A DNA stretch of 64,000 nt, from NCBI GenBank assembly GCA_039707465.1, contig CM077645.1:149291503-149355502 (forward strand), given 5' to 3'. Below the pieces are notes generated by a model. It did not search any database, had not been told where the DNA came from, and was given only the letters and a program-made list of their open reading frames with translations. Positions 34,737-47,257 of this stretch are shown piece after piece (positions within the stretch are counted from its first letter, which is position 1; every line of letters starts with the position of its first letter). The DNA comes from Rhabdophis nuchalis (taxonomy: Eukaryota > Chordata > Lepidosauria > Squamata > Natricidae). The translations under genes and the position numbers were made by a program.

Positions 34737-36714
34737 TAGAGCTGTTTGGCTACCATTTCTTATATTGATGTGGAAGTGCTATTTCAGTATAAATGACAAT
34801 CTTTTTCAATAATTAAATTTAAATTATGTAGATGGTTTTTTCTTGAATATATTTAGGATTACCGTAAATCAGCATTAGATTCTAGTAATCAGTGTTTTAT
34901 ATCAGAGGAGCATCAGCACTCAAATTCCCACTGATCTATTAGTTTTACTGGTTATTAGATGAGACATTTGTAAAATAGCTGGCCAATTTAAACAATAATG
35001 AACACAAACTTAATTTCTAGAATCAAAGGCTGATCAGAAAAATAAGGCTTTCTAATAAATAATCAAAGATGTGGCATGCTAGAATTATACTGATCAACTA
35101 AATTATTAGAATGGAATTTTTAAAGAGATTTTTTTTTAAGGCGATATTTCACCGTAGTTGCAAGAAGAGGATGCATGGAGAATTCTTCTTAAAATATTAG
35201 TTTAAAAGTTTCTATATTAATTAGTCATTAATCTTAATATACATTAATTCAGTTCTGTTGATCTGTGCCTTGTTCAATATAGTTGTCAGGATCTTTGACA
35301 GCTGTTTAAAAACAAGAATAATTCTTTTCCAAGTATGATTCCCATAGTGTTCTTTTGAGAAAGATTTATTAAGATAAATGGGATGGATGAATTCCAGCAA
35401 CTAAACTATTTTGAATCAGTACATATAGCCCCACGTACTTTAGAACATAGACTTTCTGATTTTCTTTCAAATTGGAGGGATGAGGGAATAAATTTGTTTA
35501 CTGACAACAGACAAGCTTGCAGCTATGTATATAAAAGTTCCTTGAATCTTTATCAGCCAGGGAATCACTATTCCAGGCATTTTAAATGTTGCATTTGTCC
35601 ATATATTTTTGAAGTTGGTAATGTTGTGGAATTAATTCACTCTGTTCAATCTCAGGTAAAAACATGTTAATGTTGTAAAAAAAATCCACAGTGTGTTTCA
35701 AATTTAGGCATCCCCATGGAAAAAGTTGTCTATTTACAATCTGTTGATTTGTGCCTCAATGGATCTGGCTTTTGATAATTAATTACTTTAACCAAATTAA
35801 CCTGCTGCATTGGGCAGTTGTCCATCTGAGCAGGGTATTACTTACTGCAATTAATGATCCACATAAATATCTTTACAATCATAAACATTAGGGATACAGT
35901 ATCAAATGGCATGTTTTATCACAGCAACCTAGATCTTTATTTCAGGACTGGTAATGCTAGTGATAGAATTGGAAAGAAGTTTTAAGATTTCATCCTGGAT
36001 ACACCTCAGGATAGACAAAACGAGATAATTCCGTAAGTCTGTTCAGAAATTGCAATACAATAGTGCATGGGCAATTAGAGATAAAAATTTAACTTCATGC
36101 CACAGATCAAACAGGCCTTCCTGCTCGAAATGGTTAAAATCTTGCTATCTGCTATATGTATTTCTCAGATAGGCAGACTTAAATTATATATTGACCTATT
36201 ATTTTTCATTTATTCATATAATTTCTAGCCTGTTGTAATCTAAGTGACTGTTGTGGCTTACATGATGTAGAAATATGAAAACATCCATGATAAATCTTAA
36301 AATATATAAGCAATCTAGAACAAAGTGAACTGTCAATTCCAAGTAAACCAGGATTAAAAATGATGGTAAGAAGTAGCAGTAAAATAAATAAATAAATAAA
36401 GAGAAAATATCCATAGCTAGTTATGACACTCTCTAGAGCAGTTTGAATGATGGCATCCTACTGAATGCCGTCAAGGGAAGGTCCCAACTTGTTTTCTACA
36501 GGGAGACTATGCCAGAGGGCGGGTACTGACTCAGAAAAGCCATGCATTGTGCCTTCTTTTCCTGGAAGTAGGGAACTAAGAGTATTTTTTTCCTTGGTGA
36601 ACCACTTCAGATTGGAATAAATGGTCCTGTAACCTGTACTCAGTACCAAGGCAAAAAGATTTTCATAGGTCAAAAATGGCACTTTAAACCTTACCTGGAA
36701 ATAAGGGGTCCTTT

Positions 36715-36880
36715 TGCTCTCTGAGCTTGCTTGCTTTCTTGAAACCTTGCAGAGGTTTCATCACCCAAACTAGATAACATCATCAGTGCACTGTACATTT
36801 CAGTAATGAAACGTTTGCAAGAAAACAACGAAGCTCTGAGAGCATCAAGAACCCCTCATGTCAACCCTGAGCTACAAATA
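36715..36880. mobile_element. Inverted pair of Penelope-type terminal fragments with hammerhead core
   Basis: On the minus strand a core CTGATGA (36780-36786), stem II, GAAAC (36756-36759 for GAAA). Then, on the + strand from about 36809, 'gtaatgaaacgtttgcaaga' and 'gctctgagagcatcaag' mirror the left-hand 'tgctctctgagcttg' and 'gcagaggtttcatcac'. The + strand partner has lost the CTGANGA segment. Confidence 0.55.
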
Positions 36881-37136
36881 TTCCATTTTATATAAATATT
36901 TCTCCTGGAAATATGTGGATACCAGCGTTTCCTTCTTACAGTCCAGGGTAGTGGTGTGCAGTTGAATGCCATCAGCACACTGATGATACTATAGCTTGAA
37001 CTGTCAGACAAATTGTCTCAGAAACTTTATCTAAATGTTAAAAAAAGGGGAGAGGATGGACTTTTGTGTGCTCCACAAGATAAAGGCCAGAGTCAGCTGA
37101 CCACTCTCTTCTATCACAACTTCTAACTGAAGTCAC

Positions 37137-37441
37137 CAGTAGTGGGATTCAATTTTTTTTACTACTGGTTATGTGGGCATGGCTTGGTAGGCATGGTATG
37201 GCTTGGTGGGCATGGCATGGTGGGTGTGGCAGGGGAAGGATACTGTAAAATCTCCCCACTCGAGTCCAGAGGAAGGTTACTGCAAAATCCCCATTACCTC
37301 CCAATCAGCTGGGACTCGGGAGGCAGAGAATAGATGGGGGCGGGGCCAGTCAGAGGTGGTATTTATCAGTTCTCCGAACTACTCAAAATTTCCGCTACCA
37401 GTTTTCCAGAACTGGTCAGAACCTGCTGAATACCACCTCTG
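37137..37441 (+). mobile_element. hAT MITE ('cagtagtgggattcaa')
   Basis: About 305 bp, beginning CAGTAGTGGGATTC and ending TACCACCTCTG, same family as 15381-15574. Flanks GAAGTCAC and GAATACAC agree at 6 of 8 positions, compatible with an aged 8-bp duplication. It contains a doubled 'ggcatgg' motif and two 'gaagga.actg.aaaatc' units. Confidence 0.75.
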
Positions 37442-37548
37442 GAATACACCCATTGAAGGAGCAGAGAACTCCAGAACAGTGCTTTTAGTTCCTATTCCCA
37501 AGCAGATGGTCCAGGAGGAAAGATGAGAAAGTACCAATTCCTCTATGT

Positions 37549-37672
37549 CACGGGTATCAAACTCATGGCATCACATTGCCATCATGTGTGACATTTCCCA
37601 TTTGGGGAGCTGCGGTGGGCGTGGCCTGCACATGACGCATCCGGCCCACAGGTTGTCAGTTTGACACCCCTG
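37549..37672. mobile_element. Small hAT MITE ('gtcaaactc' family), copy 1
   Basis: Ends 'cacgggtatcaaactc' and 'gtttgacacccctg' are inverted; the interior 'gcatccggcccaca' is shared with 57430-57564 and 58890-59023. No convincing target duplication. Confidence 0.65.
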
Positions 37673-38689
37673 CATTCTATATACTTCATAATTTTTCTGT
37701 CCCCACTATCTCAACAGAAAGGGGACTTTGGATTGATAGTTGTCTAAAATTTCAAGGTCAAGAGATGGTCTCTTCAGAAGAGGGCACCCCACAGGTCTTT
37801 CAAAATTGATTAAATAGTACATTTTTTTGTTATTTAGATTTGATATTCTTGGAGTTAGTCCTGCTGTTATATGAATTAACAAGTAGTGACCAAAGGACAA
37901 GAATTTCTATTTCAGAATAGCAAATGTTTTGTATGTGAGAAAAATTGTTTTCTCTTTTTCCTAAGAATTGTAATAATCGTATTATTATTTCTTTCGCTCC
38001 TCTCACTTTTTGAACTATGACAACTTCTGCATTTAAATCAGTTTCTTCATAGTTTATGACTGACTCACTGAAATCTAATAAAGGCACCCCAGCAAGCAGT
38101 GAAGTTGTAGCTTAGGACCACGCCTGTCCATAGCCACATGAATCTTAATTAAAAGAAATTTCCATGAGCAAGTATTTTTGGAATAAATTATACTTTTTTC
38201 TTTGTTTTGGTGACTGCTTGAAATTAGAATGAATTGTATATGATAAAGAGTTTGGCTTCATTGCTTAACAGGACAAAATAGCAGGTGACAGCTCACAGGA
38301 TTGGTTTATTTTGATGTTCTCATCTGGTTTCCAGAGATATTTGAGAAGCAGCATCAAAATGGGGTGTTTTTCTTAAAATGCTTGTTGGATTAAATGAAGC
38401 AGTTTCCACCAAAACATCAGAAGTAATCTGGAAAAAAGATCTCAGAGGAGCTTCAGTATTAAATTGCCTCCATGTGTGCCTTTGCACCTGCTTGGCAGTT
38501 TTCAAAAGAAATCTCCTCATGTGCTCTGTGAAAAATGACACACACATAATTCACTTTTCTGTAGCTCCATTAAGACAAAGTTAAAGTCATCTAGTATAAG
38601 TATGAATGGAGGGAATGTTATCTATTGGGAAGGCTATTGATATGAAAAACTGCTTGCTCCTAATAAAATACTTCAAATAGGCCAGAGTT

Positions 38690-39390
38690 TTAAATCTGGC
38701 AGGATGTCAGCAGAAAGTAGTGATAAACTGTGTTTATACAACCAAGAATTGTTTTAGCTTTTTTGGCTGGCTCATGTTTAAGTGATCATGCACTAGGACT
38801 CCAAGGTCTCTTTCCCAGTTACTGTTTTTGACCCAGGTTTCACCTTATCTGTACTTGTACTTTTGGTTTTTTCTGCCCTGGTGTAACACCTTGCTCTTCT
38901 CCACATTAAATTTCATGTTGTTGGATAGGGCCTTGTCTTGTGGGACGTTAGCTATTCCTGCCAGCTTAGTGTCATCTACAAATGTGACGAGTTCCCCTTC
39001 TATCCGCTCATCGAAGTCATTTATGAAGATATTGAAGAGTATTGGGCCTAAGATGGAACCTTGTGGTACCCTACTGTTTCTTGCCTTCCATGTAATGTAG
39101 TGCTATTTAGGACTACTTGTTGAGTACGGTTTGTCAGCCAGTTGCAAATCCATCTGGTGATGGTGCTGTCTATCCCATATTTTTCTAGTTTACCAAAAAG
39201 TAGGTTGTGAATGCCTTGCCAAAGTCTAAGTATACTATGTCCACAACATTTTGCTGGTCTACTAATTTAGTCACTCTGTCAAAGAATGAAATAAGATTGG
39301 TTTGGCATGATCTGTTTTTAACAAACCTGGGCTGGCTACTAGTTATAACTTTGTTTTTAGATGTCCACAGATTTGTGTTTTGATCATTTT
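38690..39390 (-). mobile_element. Older CR1 LINE fragment
   Basis: Minus-strand RT relic with stops. + strand text such as 'catctacaaatgtgacgag', 'gatggaaccttgtggtac' and 'agccagttgcaaatccatct' is the antisense of CR1 RT domains, e.g. a readable block ILKSIFINDFDERIEGEL on translation of the minus strand. More diverged than the copy at 25.1 kb. Confidence 0.75.
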
Positions 39391-39853
39391 TCTTCTTTAT
39401 TTTAATAGTTCTTATTAACAATTTTATTTTTGAAATGTGTTAATATTGGTTTGAAGTCACCTTCAGAGATTTTTTAACATTGAACAGCCAGTGTAACTTC
39501 CTTAAAATAAACAAGTTCTCAATGGTGCTTGTTCAAAATACTGTTTTTCTGAGAGTTCATTTCAGGTTATTATAAGAATAGCAAAACCATGGTTTATTGC
39601 TGTCCATGAAGTCATGTCACCATTATTGTCTACTTTGATGAATATATCATCTTCCCATATTGCTGAATGCATCTCTAACAAATATATTTAGCCTCTCATA
39701 GAGTCAGTTCATAGATGGAACACATGCCTTACTGTTGAATAGGCATTTTATAATTGCCTATAATTGCCTAGGGGAATATTGTATCGGCCAGGCTTTCAAT
39801 GTAGTGGCCATGTGATTGCCTATTTCTAAGAATGATTGTAGAACCACTGGAAC

Positions 39854-40474
39854 CATGATGGCGAACCTATGGCACGTGTGTCACAGGTGGCATGCAGAGC
39901 CATATTAGCCAGCACGGCAGACCTCAGCTCTAGCGGGCATGCGCACACCAGCCAGCTCATTTTTCAACCTTCCAGAGGGCTGGGGTAGGCCATTTTCACC
40001 ATCCCCATGCTTCAGGAAAGCTTCCAGAGCCTGTGGAGGGCAAAAAACAGGCTCAATGGGTCAACTGGAAGTTCATTCCTGAACTTCCGGTTGGACCATT
40101 GGGCTGTTTTTCGCCCTCCACAACCTCTAGAGGCTTTCCTGACACCTGGGAAATGTGAAAATAAGCTGGCTGGTGCATGTATGTGTGCCAGAGCTGATGG
40201 CTGGCATGCAGCAAATATGGCTCCGTGTGCCACCTGTGGCACGCATTCCATAGATTCGCCATCATGGTACTATAGCATGCACATTTAAAACATCTCCAAA
40301 TGCAGTTTGTTCCTGAAAACGCCCCCTGTGGGGGGCCCGCACACATGCGCCCTCCCGCATGCACAGGTGGGTGATGGTGGTGATCATGTGCGCAGGTGGG
40401 TGGGCACTTCTGCATGCATGATAGTGCACACACACAATTTTGGCACATCTTTAGAAAAAAGTTAGCCATTACTG
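39854..40474. mobile_element. hAT MITE with an inverted duplication (foldback)
   Basis: Left end 'catgatggcgaacctatgg' and right end 'gttagccattactg' match the termini of the hAT MITE at 48443-48797. The left half occurs twice head-to-head: arms 39854-40074 and 40081-40266, meeting at a near-perfect centre (GGAAGTTC, 6 nt, GAACTTCC). No target duplication recognised. Confidence 0.75.
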
Positions 40475-41892
40475 CCCTATAAATAGTTAAAAATAAATTA
40501 AAACTAGCCACTGCAGCTAAGGATTCTGTTTGGAATAAGTCTATCTATCCAGAGAAGAGTTATAAGCTGGAAAGGCACACAGTATTCTGGAAGGCTAGTT
40601 GGGTGGCCATTGCTTGTGCTATAGCTAAAGCGGGTTTTTCAGGAAATGAGAGTATTATGATCCACTTTGCCTTCTTCAAATGTCACTTGCATAACTAATT
40701 ATAGGATTACATAACCTGTTGTTAACAAATGGATGTCATATACATTTTAACAACAACAACAACCATAAGGCTAATATGCTGCACATGGAATCTGTCCATT
40801 TCTGTAGAGCATCTTGCTTTGCAAAGGACTACGAATATTTAAGTCATATCTTCTTGTTGCTGCTTTGTTAATTTGCATTTGTAGATTCATGGAGCTTCAG
40901 TATAATACTGTCTCCTTAATTTATAATTTCTCAGGTAACATAATCTTGGCATTCAATGTTCCTTTTGTACTCTTTAAAACAACGTAGAAGGGATATAATT
41001 CCAGCTCTTGGTCTCATTGCTTCTGTCCCAGCAGTTGTCATTCCATTTCCTTTCCAAGAGATGTTTATGTACCTTCCGTAGCAATTAGAGTTTGTCCTTG
41101 TGCCATGTTTTAATTCATTGTGCCTAATATGGCTTTTGTGTGATCCAACCACTTCTCTCTTGTGAGTCTACAAGGAAAGTCTGAAACTCTCAGTCTGTCT
41201 AGAAACAGTAGCTGTTATTCATATTTTCATTATATCTTAATTTCTAACACACATAGTCTATGCTGGTCTAGGGGAGGCATGGCTTACAGATTCACTAACA
41301 TTACTCTTAGCTGTACCTTGTGCTTAAAGTTATCAGGAAAATATTTTTAAAATTTAGAGGAAATGAAGGAGCAGAGTACTTAGATCACACCCATACCCAC
41401 AAAAGTGAAATGTTCAATAACCTTCCCATTCCCTGGACCTACTCAATAGACAAGAAAGAAATAACTTTGCAACTGAGCATATACAATTGTCACACTCCAA
41501 CCTCAGACAGCATCTGCTTTTCCTATCTTTCGTTTAGTTGCTTGGCTCTATGAGCAGATTATAGGTAAGCTATTTTAGTCTAGGCTTTCTGGCTTTATGC
41601 CCCAATTCTCTTCTATTTTTAAGTGGAGCAAAATATACTAACTGTAATATCACTTTCTATAGGAGACAGTTTGGTCTTAAAAGAAGTCCAGAAAGAGACT
41701 AACATACAATAGAGAAAATAAAAATAGACAGAAACACAATAAATAATTTAGCCTTTGCCCAAGGGGAGTAAGTAAAGACCCTTGGTTGTCCTCCACTGAA
41801 AATGTCTTCTCCAGTGGGATCAAAGTTTAAATGTATTAGGTTGCTGCTGCACCATAGGTTTTGATTTTCTCTATTTGAAACCTCTGGCAGGA

Positions 41893-42084
41893 AGGTAAGT
41901 GTTGTGAATCCTCTCCATTGTTTGGAGAAACGTTGAAACACCCAAGTTTAGGCAAGTAAAGATGGTGGCAAGGAGACAACAAATGATCATTATTATGATT
42001 TCTTATGAAAAGATGCATCACCCAAACATGGGTCAGAATTTCTTTGCTTCACTGTCACTGGTCAAAGAAGATTACTGCTGCTTC
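41893..42084 (+). repeat. 192-bp direct repeat, left copy
   Basis: Begins 'aggtaagtgttgtgaatcc' and ends 'gattactgctgcttc'. Identical to 42469-42660 except for three A/G differences within a 14-bp stretch ('ggagacaacaaat' against 'ggggacgacaagt'). Confidence 0.97.
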
Positions 42085-42468
42085 TGTTGGTGACCCCCAG
42101 TGGAAGGGCCTTCTCTGTGGCAGGCCCAGCCCTCTGGAACGACCTTCCCCCCGAACTCTGGACCATCACGGACCTCCGCCTTTTCCGCCAGCGTCTGAAG
42201 ACGCACTTTTTCCATCAAGCCGGCCTAGCCTAGGCCCCTGAGACCATCTTATCAGACTGTGTTTTAAATTAACATAACATTTTAATTAGTGGGACTTTAG
42301 TGAATTTCAGCAAAGGGCAGTCTAAATTAATCAGTTTTATTGTATTTATGGTGTTTTATTTATTTATATGTTGATATCTGTTTTAATTTCCTGTGCGCCG
42401 CCCTGAGTCCCTTCAGGGAGATAGGTGTGGGATAAAAGTCAAATAAATTCTAAATTCTAAATTCTAAA
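42085..42468 (+). mobile_element. L2/CR1-clade LINE 3' end, 5'-truncated
   Basis: 384 bp on the + strand. It encodes the end of the RT ORF (FSVAGPALWNDLPPELW-like, then FRQRLKTHFFHQAGLA, stop), then a 3' UTR with 'ctgtgcgccgccctgag' and a tail of TTCTAAA heptamers up to 42468. Same family as the copies at 1.7, 8.1 and 49.3 kb. It lies exactly between two 192-bp direct repeats. Confidence 0.9.
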
Positions 42469-42660
42469 AGGTAAGTGTTGTGAATCCTCTCCATTGTTTG
42501 GAGAAACGTTGAAACACCCAAGTTTAGGCAAGTAAAGATGGTGGCAAGGGGACGACAAGTGATCATTATTATGATTTCTTATGAAAAGATGCATCACCCA
42601 AACATGGGTCAGAATTTCTTTGCTTCACTGTCACTGGTCAAAGAAGATTACTGCTGCTTC
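42469..42660 (+). repeat. 192-bp direct repeat, right copy
   Basis: Second copy of 41893-42084, starting directly after the TTCTAAA tail of the LINE fragment. Confidence 0.97.
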
Positions 42661-43278
42661 CGCATCTCAGTTTTTCTTGAGACGTCACTGCTGCTGCTCT
42701 AGTAACTTTGCTTTTGGTCTTTGTTTATTATCAAATACAGAAATTAAATAGATTTCTGCATGACAGCAAGTGACGTGAGTTTGGTGAGGGAATTCTGGGA
42801 GTTGAAGTCCACAGGTCTTAAAGTTGCCAAGGTTAGACACCCCTGGTTTAGACCAACATGGTACGACAAGAAGGAATTATACTGGCATTCTGAAAACAAA
42901 ATTTTCTTTTAGGGCAATTACTGTTCTGGAAAGCACTTTTGTAAAATTCTACTTAGAATGAATGCAAAAGAGGGTACCAAATTTGTGGTTTCTTATTTAA
43001 AGCCAAACATGAAATTCATTCATTTTGATTATAACAAAGTAGCATAAAATAGTCAAAAAAGTATCTATAGTCCAGACTAGTTTGTTCTGCTGATTATTCC
43101 TTGGGTATTTAAAAAAATACAAGGATAGGGAATGTTCAAAAACGGGTGTTTTCAAATACATCTACATACGGAATATTTTGAAATTTTGTTCTTCATTTTA
43201 CATCTTGTGAACATAAAAACATAGAATGAATATTTGGTCCCTGAATGAAAAACATTGAACTTGAGATATCGCATATAC

Positions 43279-43352
43279 AGATACATACATACATACATAC
43301 ATACATACATACATACATACATACATACATACATACTTACTTACTTACTTAC
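43279..43352. repeat. (ACAT)n/(ACTT)n microsatellite
   Basis: About fourteen ACAT units followed by a few ACTT units. Confidence 0.95.
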
Positions 43353-43439
43353 ATGAATCTCTAGGACAATTCAATAATGATTCAGATAACTTGTCCTAGG
43401 GTACAGTACAGTATCTTTTCTTTTATGTACACTAACAGC

Positions 43440-43545
43440 ATATGCACTAAAGACAAATTCCTTGTGTGTCCAATTACAATTGGCCAATAAAGAATTCTGT
43501 TCTGTTCCGTTCCGTTCCATTCCATTCCATTCCATTCCATTCTTT
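43440..43545 (+). repeat. LINE-like 3' end seeding a pentanucleotide repeat
   Basis: 'gtgtgtccaattacaattgg' then 'ccaataaagaattctgttctg' runs into about nine ATTCY pentamers (TTCTG, TTCCG, TTCCA). The AATAAA plus tandem tail is how squamate LINE 3' ends appear; the family is not resolved. Confidence 0.6.
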
Positions 43546-44689
43546 ATTACGGTTCTCCAGTATTAATACTTATACTAATTAATACTGTACTAATATATTA
43601 ATACCATATTGATACTTCCACAGTATTTAAGGACTACTAACATCAGTCAACAGGACTGAAACAAATTGTATATCATAGCAAACTTGTGCTTTGTTAATAA
43701 TGTTAGCTATGAATATGGTATCCTATATTAGAATAAACAGTTCCTTTTGTTATATTCAACACAATAGTATTTCAGCATCAGAGTGAACTATTTTTATTTG
43801 TGGGTAATAGTATTTGTTTCCTTTTTTCACATGAGGAATAATATTTACCCATAGTTTGGGCTTCATATTTTTTTCCTGACTTTTTGGGAACTCCTATTTA
43901 AATTTATAGAGAAGTGGATTTACTTGAAGAAAATTAAACTGCATATTTTAGAGTAAGAGTATGTGGAACTGGATTGCAGCATCCAATCTCTTTATCAGAT
44001 GGACGGAGGCATTTCAAGTATGTTCTAACTCATCAGGGATATTAATTTAAAAACCCTATGTGTGGAAAGAGAATCTGAAAGCTTTTTTTATATCTCTTTT
44101 CAGATAATCATAGTTTATGCCACATCTGCAAAATCATGACTACTTAGTATAGGCTTGCTAACCCAGAATAGTTTTTGGTTTTGCCATTGAATAATGGAAA
44201 TAACAGAAGAATTAATATTCCTTATAGTGACATTGTATTATATTTTATATTGGACTGATATTTTCATCTTTGGAGTTAGTATGTATTAAAAATGCCAAAA
44301 TAGTACTGTAAAATGAGTAGTTTCCATCTCTTTTTGTAAAAAAAAATAATTCCTAAACTATATTGCTACACACGAATAATTATTCTATTTTTTTCAGACA
44401 AGATAGTTAAATGATAGATAGAAATGTTATTGAAAAGGGCAGTTTTAATTATTAATGCATCAGTGTATTGATTTAAAGCTGCATTTAGTTTATCATTGAA
44501 CTAGTAACAGACAATGTAAATTTTATAAGGAGAAATAAAACAAAGCAGCAGATATTAGTGGATCATATACATATGTGATATAGTGGCTTTCGGGTTTTTG
44601 CATAATGTTTCCAGTCATTGATTTGCATCACATACATAAGGCATGCCAGTTTTTGTTTGTGGATCCCTGATTCAAGGAAGCAATCTTTA

Positions 44690-44945
44690 TTTCTCACAAA
44701 ATTAATAATGGTTCTATTTCTAGTCCATAATTTAAAACCCTACCATCTCTCTTTCTTTCCTTATCTCTCCAGCTTTCACAGCCATATATTACCAATGAGA
44801 AGAGCACTGATTTAAGTGTTCTGATATTTATTGTTATAGACATAGCCTTATCTTGTTTGTTTGTTATTGCCTTCCTCCCTACAATTAATTGCCTCTGCTT
44901 TGCCAGCATATCATCAATCTTCAACTTTGTTTTAACTCTACGCCA
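44690..44945 (-). mobile_element. LINE RT relic (RTE or R4 type)
   Basis: Minus-strand open stretch with TLKSVLFSLVIYGCESW, the 'YGCESW' block typical of the RT C-terminal region of RTE/BovB- and R4-type LINEs, and a degraded QDKAMSITINIRTL before it. Heavily decayed; the clade is not certain. Confidence 0.5.
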
Positions 44946-46752
44946 TTGCCATCCAGTATAAGTTCATTGAGTGTATAGGTTGATGTTTATTGTCTAGATA
45001 TCTGCTGTTGCTGCTACTTTCATTCCAACTATCATCTTTTTAGTGTGATCATTTTATAATATATTCACTGTATAAATTAATATTAGATAAATTATTTCTT
45101 ATTATTTTTTTAAGTGTATCTATGAAAAGACAAACCTACTAGTTTCATATTTCTTTTGCTTGCACGGTTGGATAACTTCTTTTTCTTTTGCAATAAGATT
45201 TCCCATAAAGGGTTCCTATTCTGTCTAAAGAGTTTGGATACTTGTCAGTTTTTAAGTTAATTAACTCAACCTATTATTAATTTGTTCACAATTTCCTGAT
45301 ATTGGTTAGACGTTGGGTTTTTTTTTCTCATTCATTTGAAATATGTAAGAATCGTTTTCTTCCAAATAAAGAACAGTGAATGGCGGAATGTGTGTCCCAT
45401 CTTACATTTTCTGGAAATGTGGTTGGTAATGGAGAAAATAAAGGAAGATGCTATTGAAATCAGTTCAGTGGGCAGGAAGTAAAAAGCAGGAAGTACAAGG
45501 CAGGAAAGAGTTACCTGTGTTTCATCAATGGAAGATTGATGAGAACGGATATGTTTAGCCCAGCTTGCTTTATGTAAGCTAGGGATGGAATTGTTTTGGT
45601 ATTGGACTGACCTTTTTTTTTTAGAAAAAAACAAAATTAGTGGATTATTGTACTGGGCATTGAACACAATGAAATCTATATACACTTTCCTGGCAGCATG
45701 TCAACCTAAGCTCTAGTGGCTCTTCCTCTTAAGAGAAGCACACATAGGATCTAGTTCCTTTAGTCAATTTATTAGCCTTATTTTCCTCTCATTAACAAAG
45801 GATTCTGATTTATCAAGAGTTCTCAATGAACAATTTCTCTGGCAGAGGGGACTTATCTACTACAGACCATACTTTTTAAAAGCAGAGCTCAAGAAGAGCT
45901 CATGTTCTATACAACTGCAACTTCTGCATCCTTATCTAAGAATAAAAGCCATAGAACTCAATGAGACTTAGTAACATACTACAGGTTGAACATTAACAGA
46001 AGGCTAGAAGGGTTTCTTGTTTTAGATGAGAAACAGGGATATGGAGAGAAAGAATACCAAAATAGAATGGATAATGGCAGAGTGCCAACAGAGCAGAAAA
46101 ATACCGTGTCAGGAAGGCATTTCTTGAAGATCTTGACTGGCATCCAGCCAGGAAAAAAAAGGCTAAATACAAGAAAATCCAAAAAAGGTATAGGATGTGA
46201 TCAAGGAAAAATAAAGGCCACCCTGTTACTATAGTGATAATCAGTCCAAGCCATATGAATTAATGTTCAAACTTCTATCAGCCATAAACTGATTGGAAGT
46301 AAATTTGTGTTTGCTGAGGGCACCTGATAGGTATATGGTATTAAATGCATTTTAAGATCAAATAATCTAGTTTCACAATTTTTCAGCTAACCTATAGTTG
46401 AGATACTAAAGCAGAATATTCAAATTCATTGATCCAAGTCTTATCAGAAGCTGATATTTATTTTATATATTCATTTCAATTTCTTTATATGAATGGATCT
46501 CAGAGCATAAGATGCCTTTAATGTATGTGGAATTCCAGTTTCAAGTAATAGAAACTAGTAATTTCTAGTAATATCTTGATCAAAAATTTCAGTGACAGTG
46601 TCTAAGTTGCTCTTCATCCCAGGTAAACACTTGAGTATTGTAGCTAACAGAAAAGAACAGAGTCCCTGCAGTTACTATTCCTTTGGTCACTAATCGGCTC
46701 ATCACCAGAGACCATCTAGACAGAGTTCCGTTGTGTACTTTTTTTATATATG

Positions 46753-46823
46753 TGTTAGGTTTTTGAGCTGATCAATAAATAAATCTCCCTGATTTATTTA
46801 TTGATCAGCTCAAAAACCTAACA
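46753..46823. repeat. Perfect 33-bp inverted repeat with 5-nt loop
   Basis: Arms 46753-46785 and 46791-46823 are exact reverse complements; the loop is TCCCT. The arm starts 'tgttaggtttttgagctgat'. An AT dinucleotide run (46824-46842) follows. Confidence 0.97.
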
Positions 46824-46907
46824 TATATATATATATATATATGTATGCTGGTGTTGCCATCCTCGGGTGTTTTCCCGTGTATATAGCATGGAATTTTTTT
46901 TGCAATG

Positions 46908-46952
46908 TTTCGACAAGATCTCACTTGTCATCCTCAGGCTTCGGTCTGTGAC
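46908..46952 (-). ncRNA. Hammerhead-like core in Penelope-like end (left)
   Basis: Minus strand: GTC (46952-46950), 12 nt, CTGAGGA (46937-46931), stem II GACAAG / CTTGTC with a TGAGAT loop, GAAA (46911-46908), C. Same order as at 27176-27226. Stem I is not evidently paired. Confidence 0.55.
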
Positions 46953-47257
46953 TGTGGCTGCAAAGGCATCGCGCTTCCTTAAATCTTGGTGGGGGTGGTG
47001 GAGTGCTGACTATTGTTGTGAGTGGGTTGATTGGCTGTGTAGCTGTATCATGATTGGTAGATTGATGCTGATTGGTCTTATTTGTATGTTTCTCCTTATT
47101 TTGAATTTCAACGGATTGGGTGAAGGGTGAGGTTCGTCTGTTGGTCAGTGCTGGTTTCCAGATGTCTGGTAGGCGGGAGGTGTCGTCACGTTTGTTCATA
47201 TTGTTAGGTTGCTTCTCTATTTCAATGGCTTCTCTGATTAAGGGCGATACCTTCACA

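Noticed and set aside
35383..35670. 95-codon plus-strand frame starting MDEFQQLNYFES
   Set aside because: No motif, no splice context, AT-rich surroundings; a frame of this size is expected by chance in 64 kb.
43279..43352. CRISPR-like array
   Set aside because: A plain tetranucleotide microsatellite with no spacers, in a vertebrate genome.
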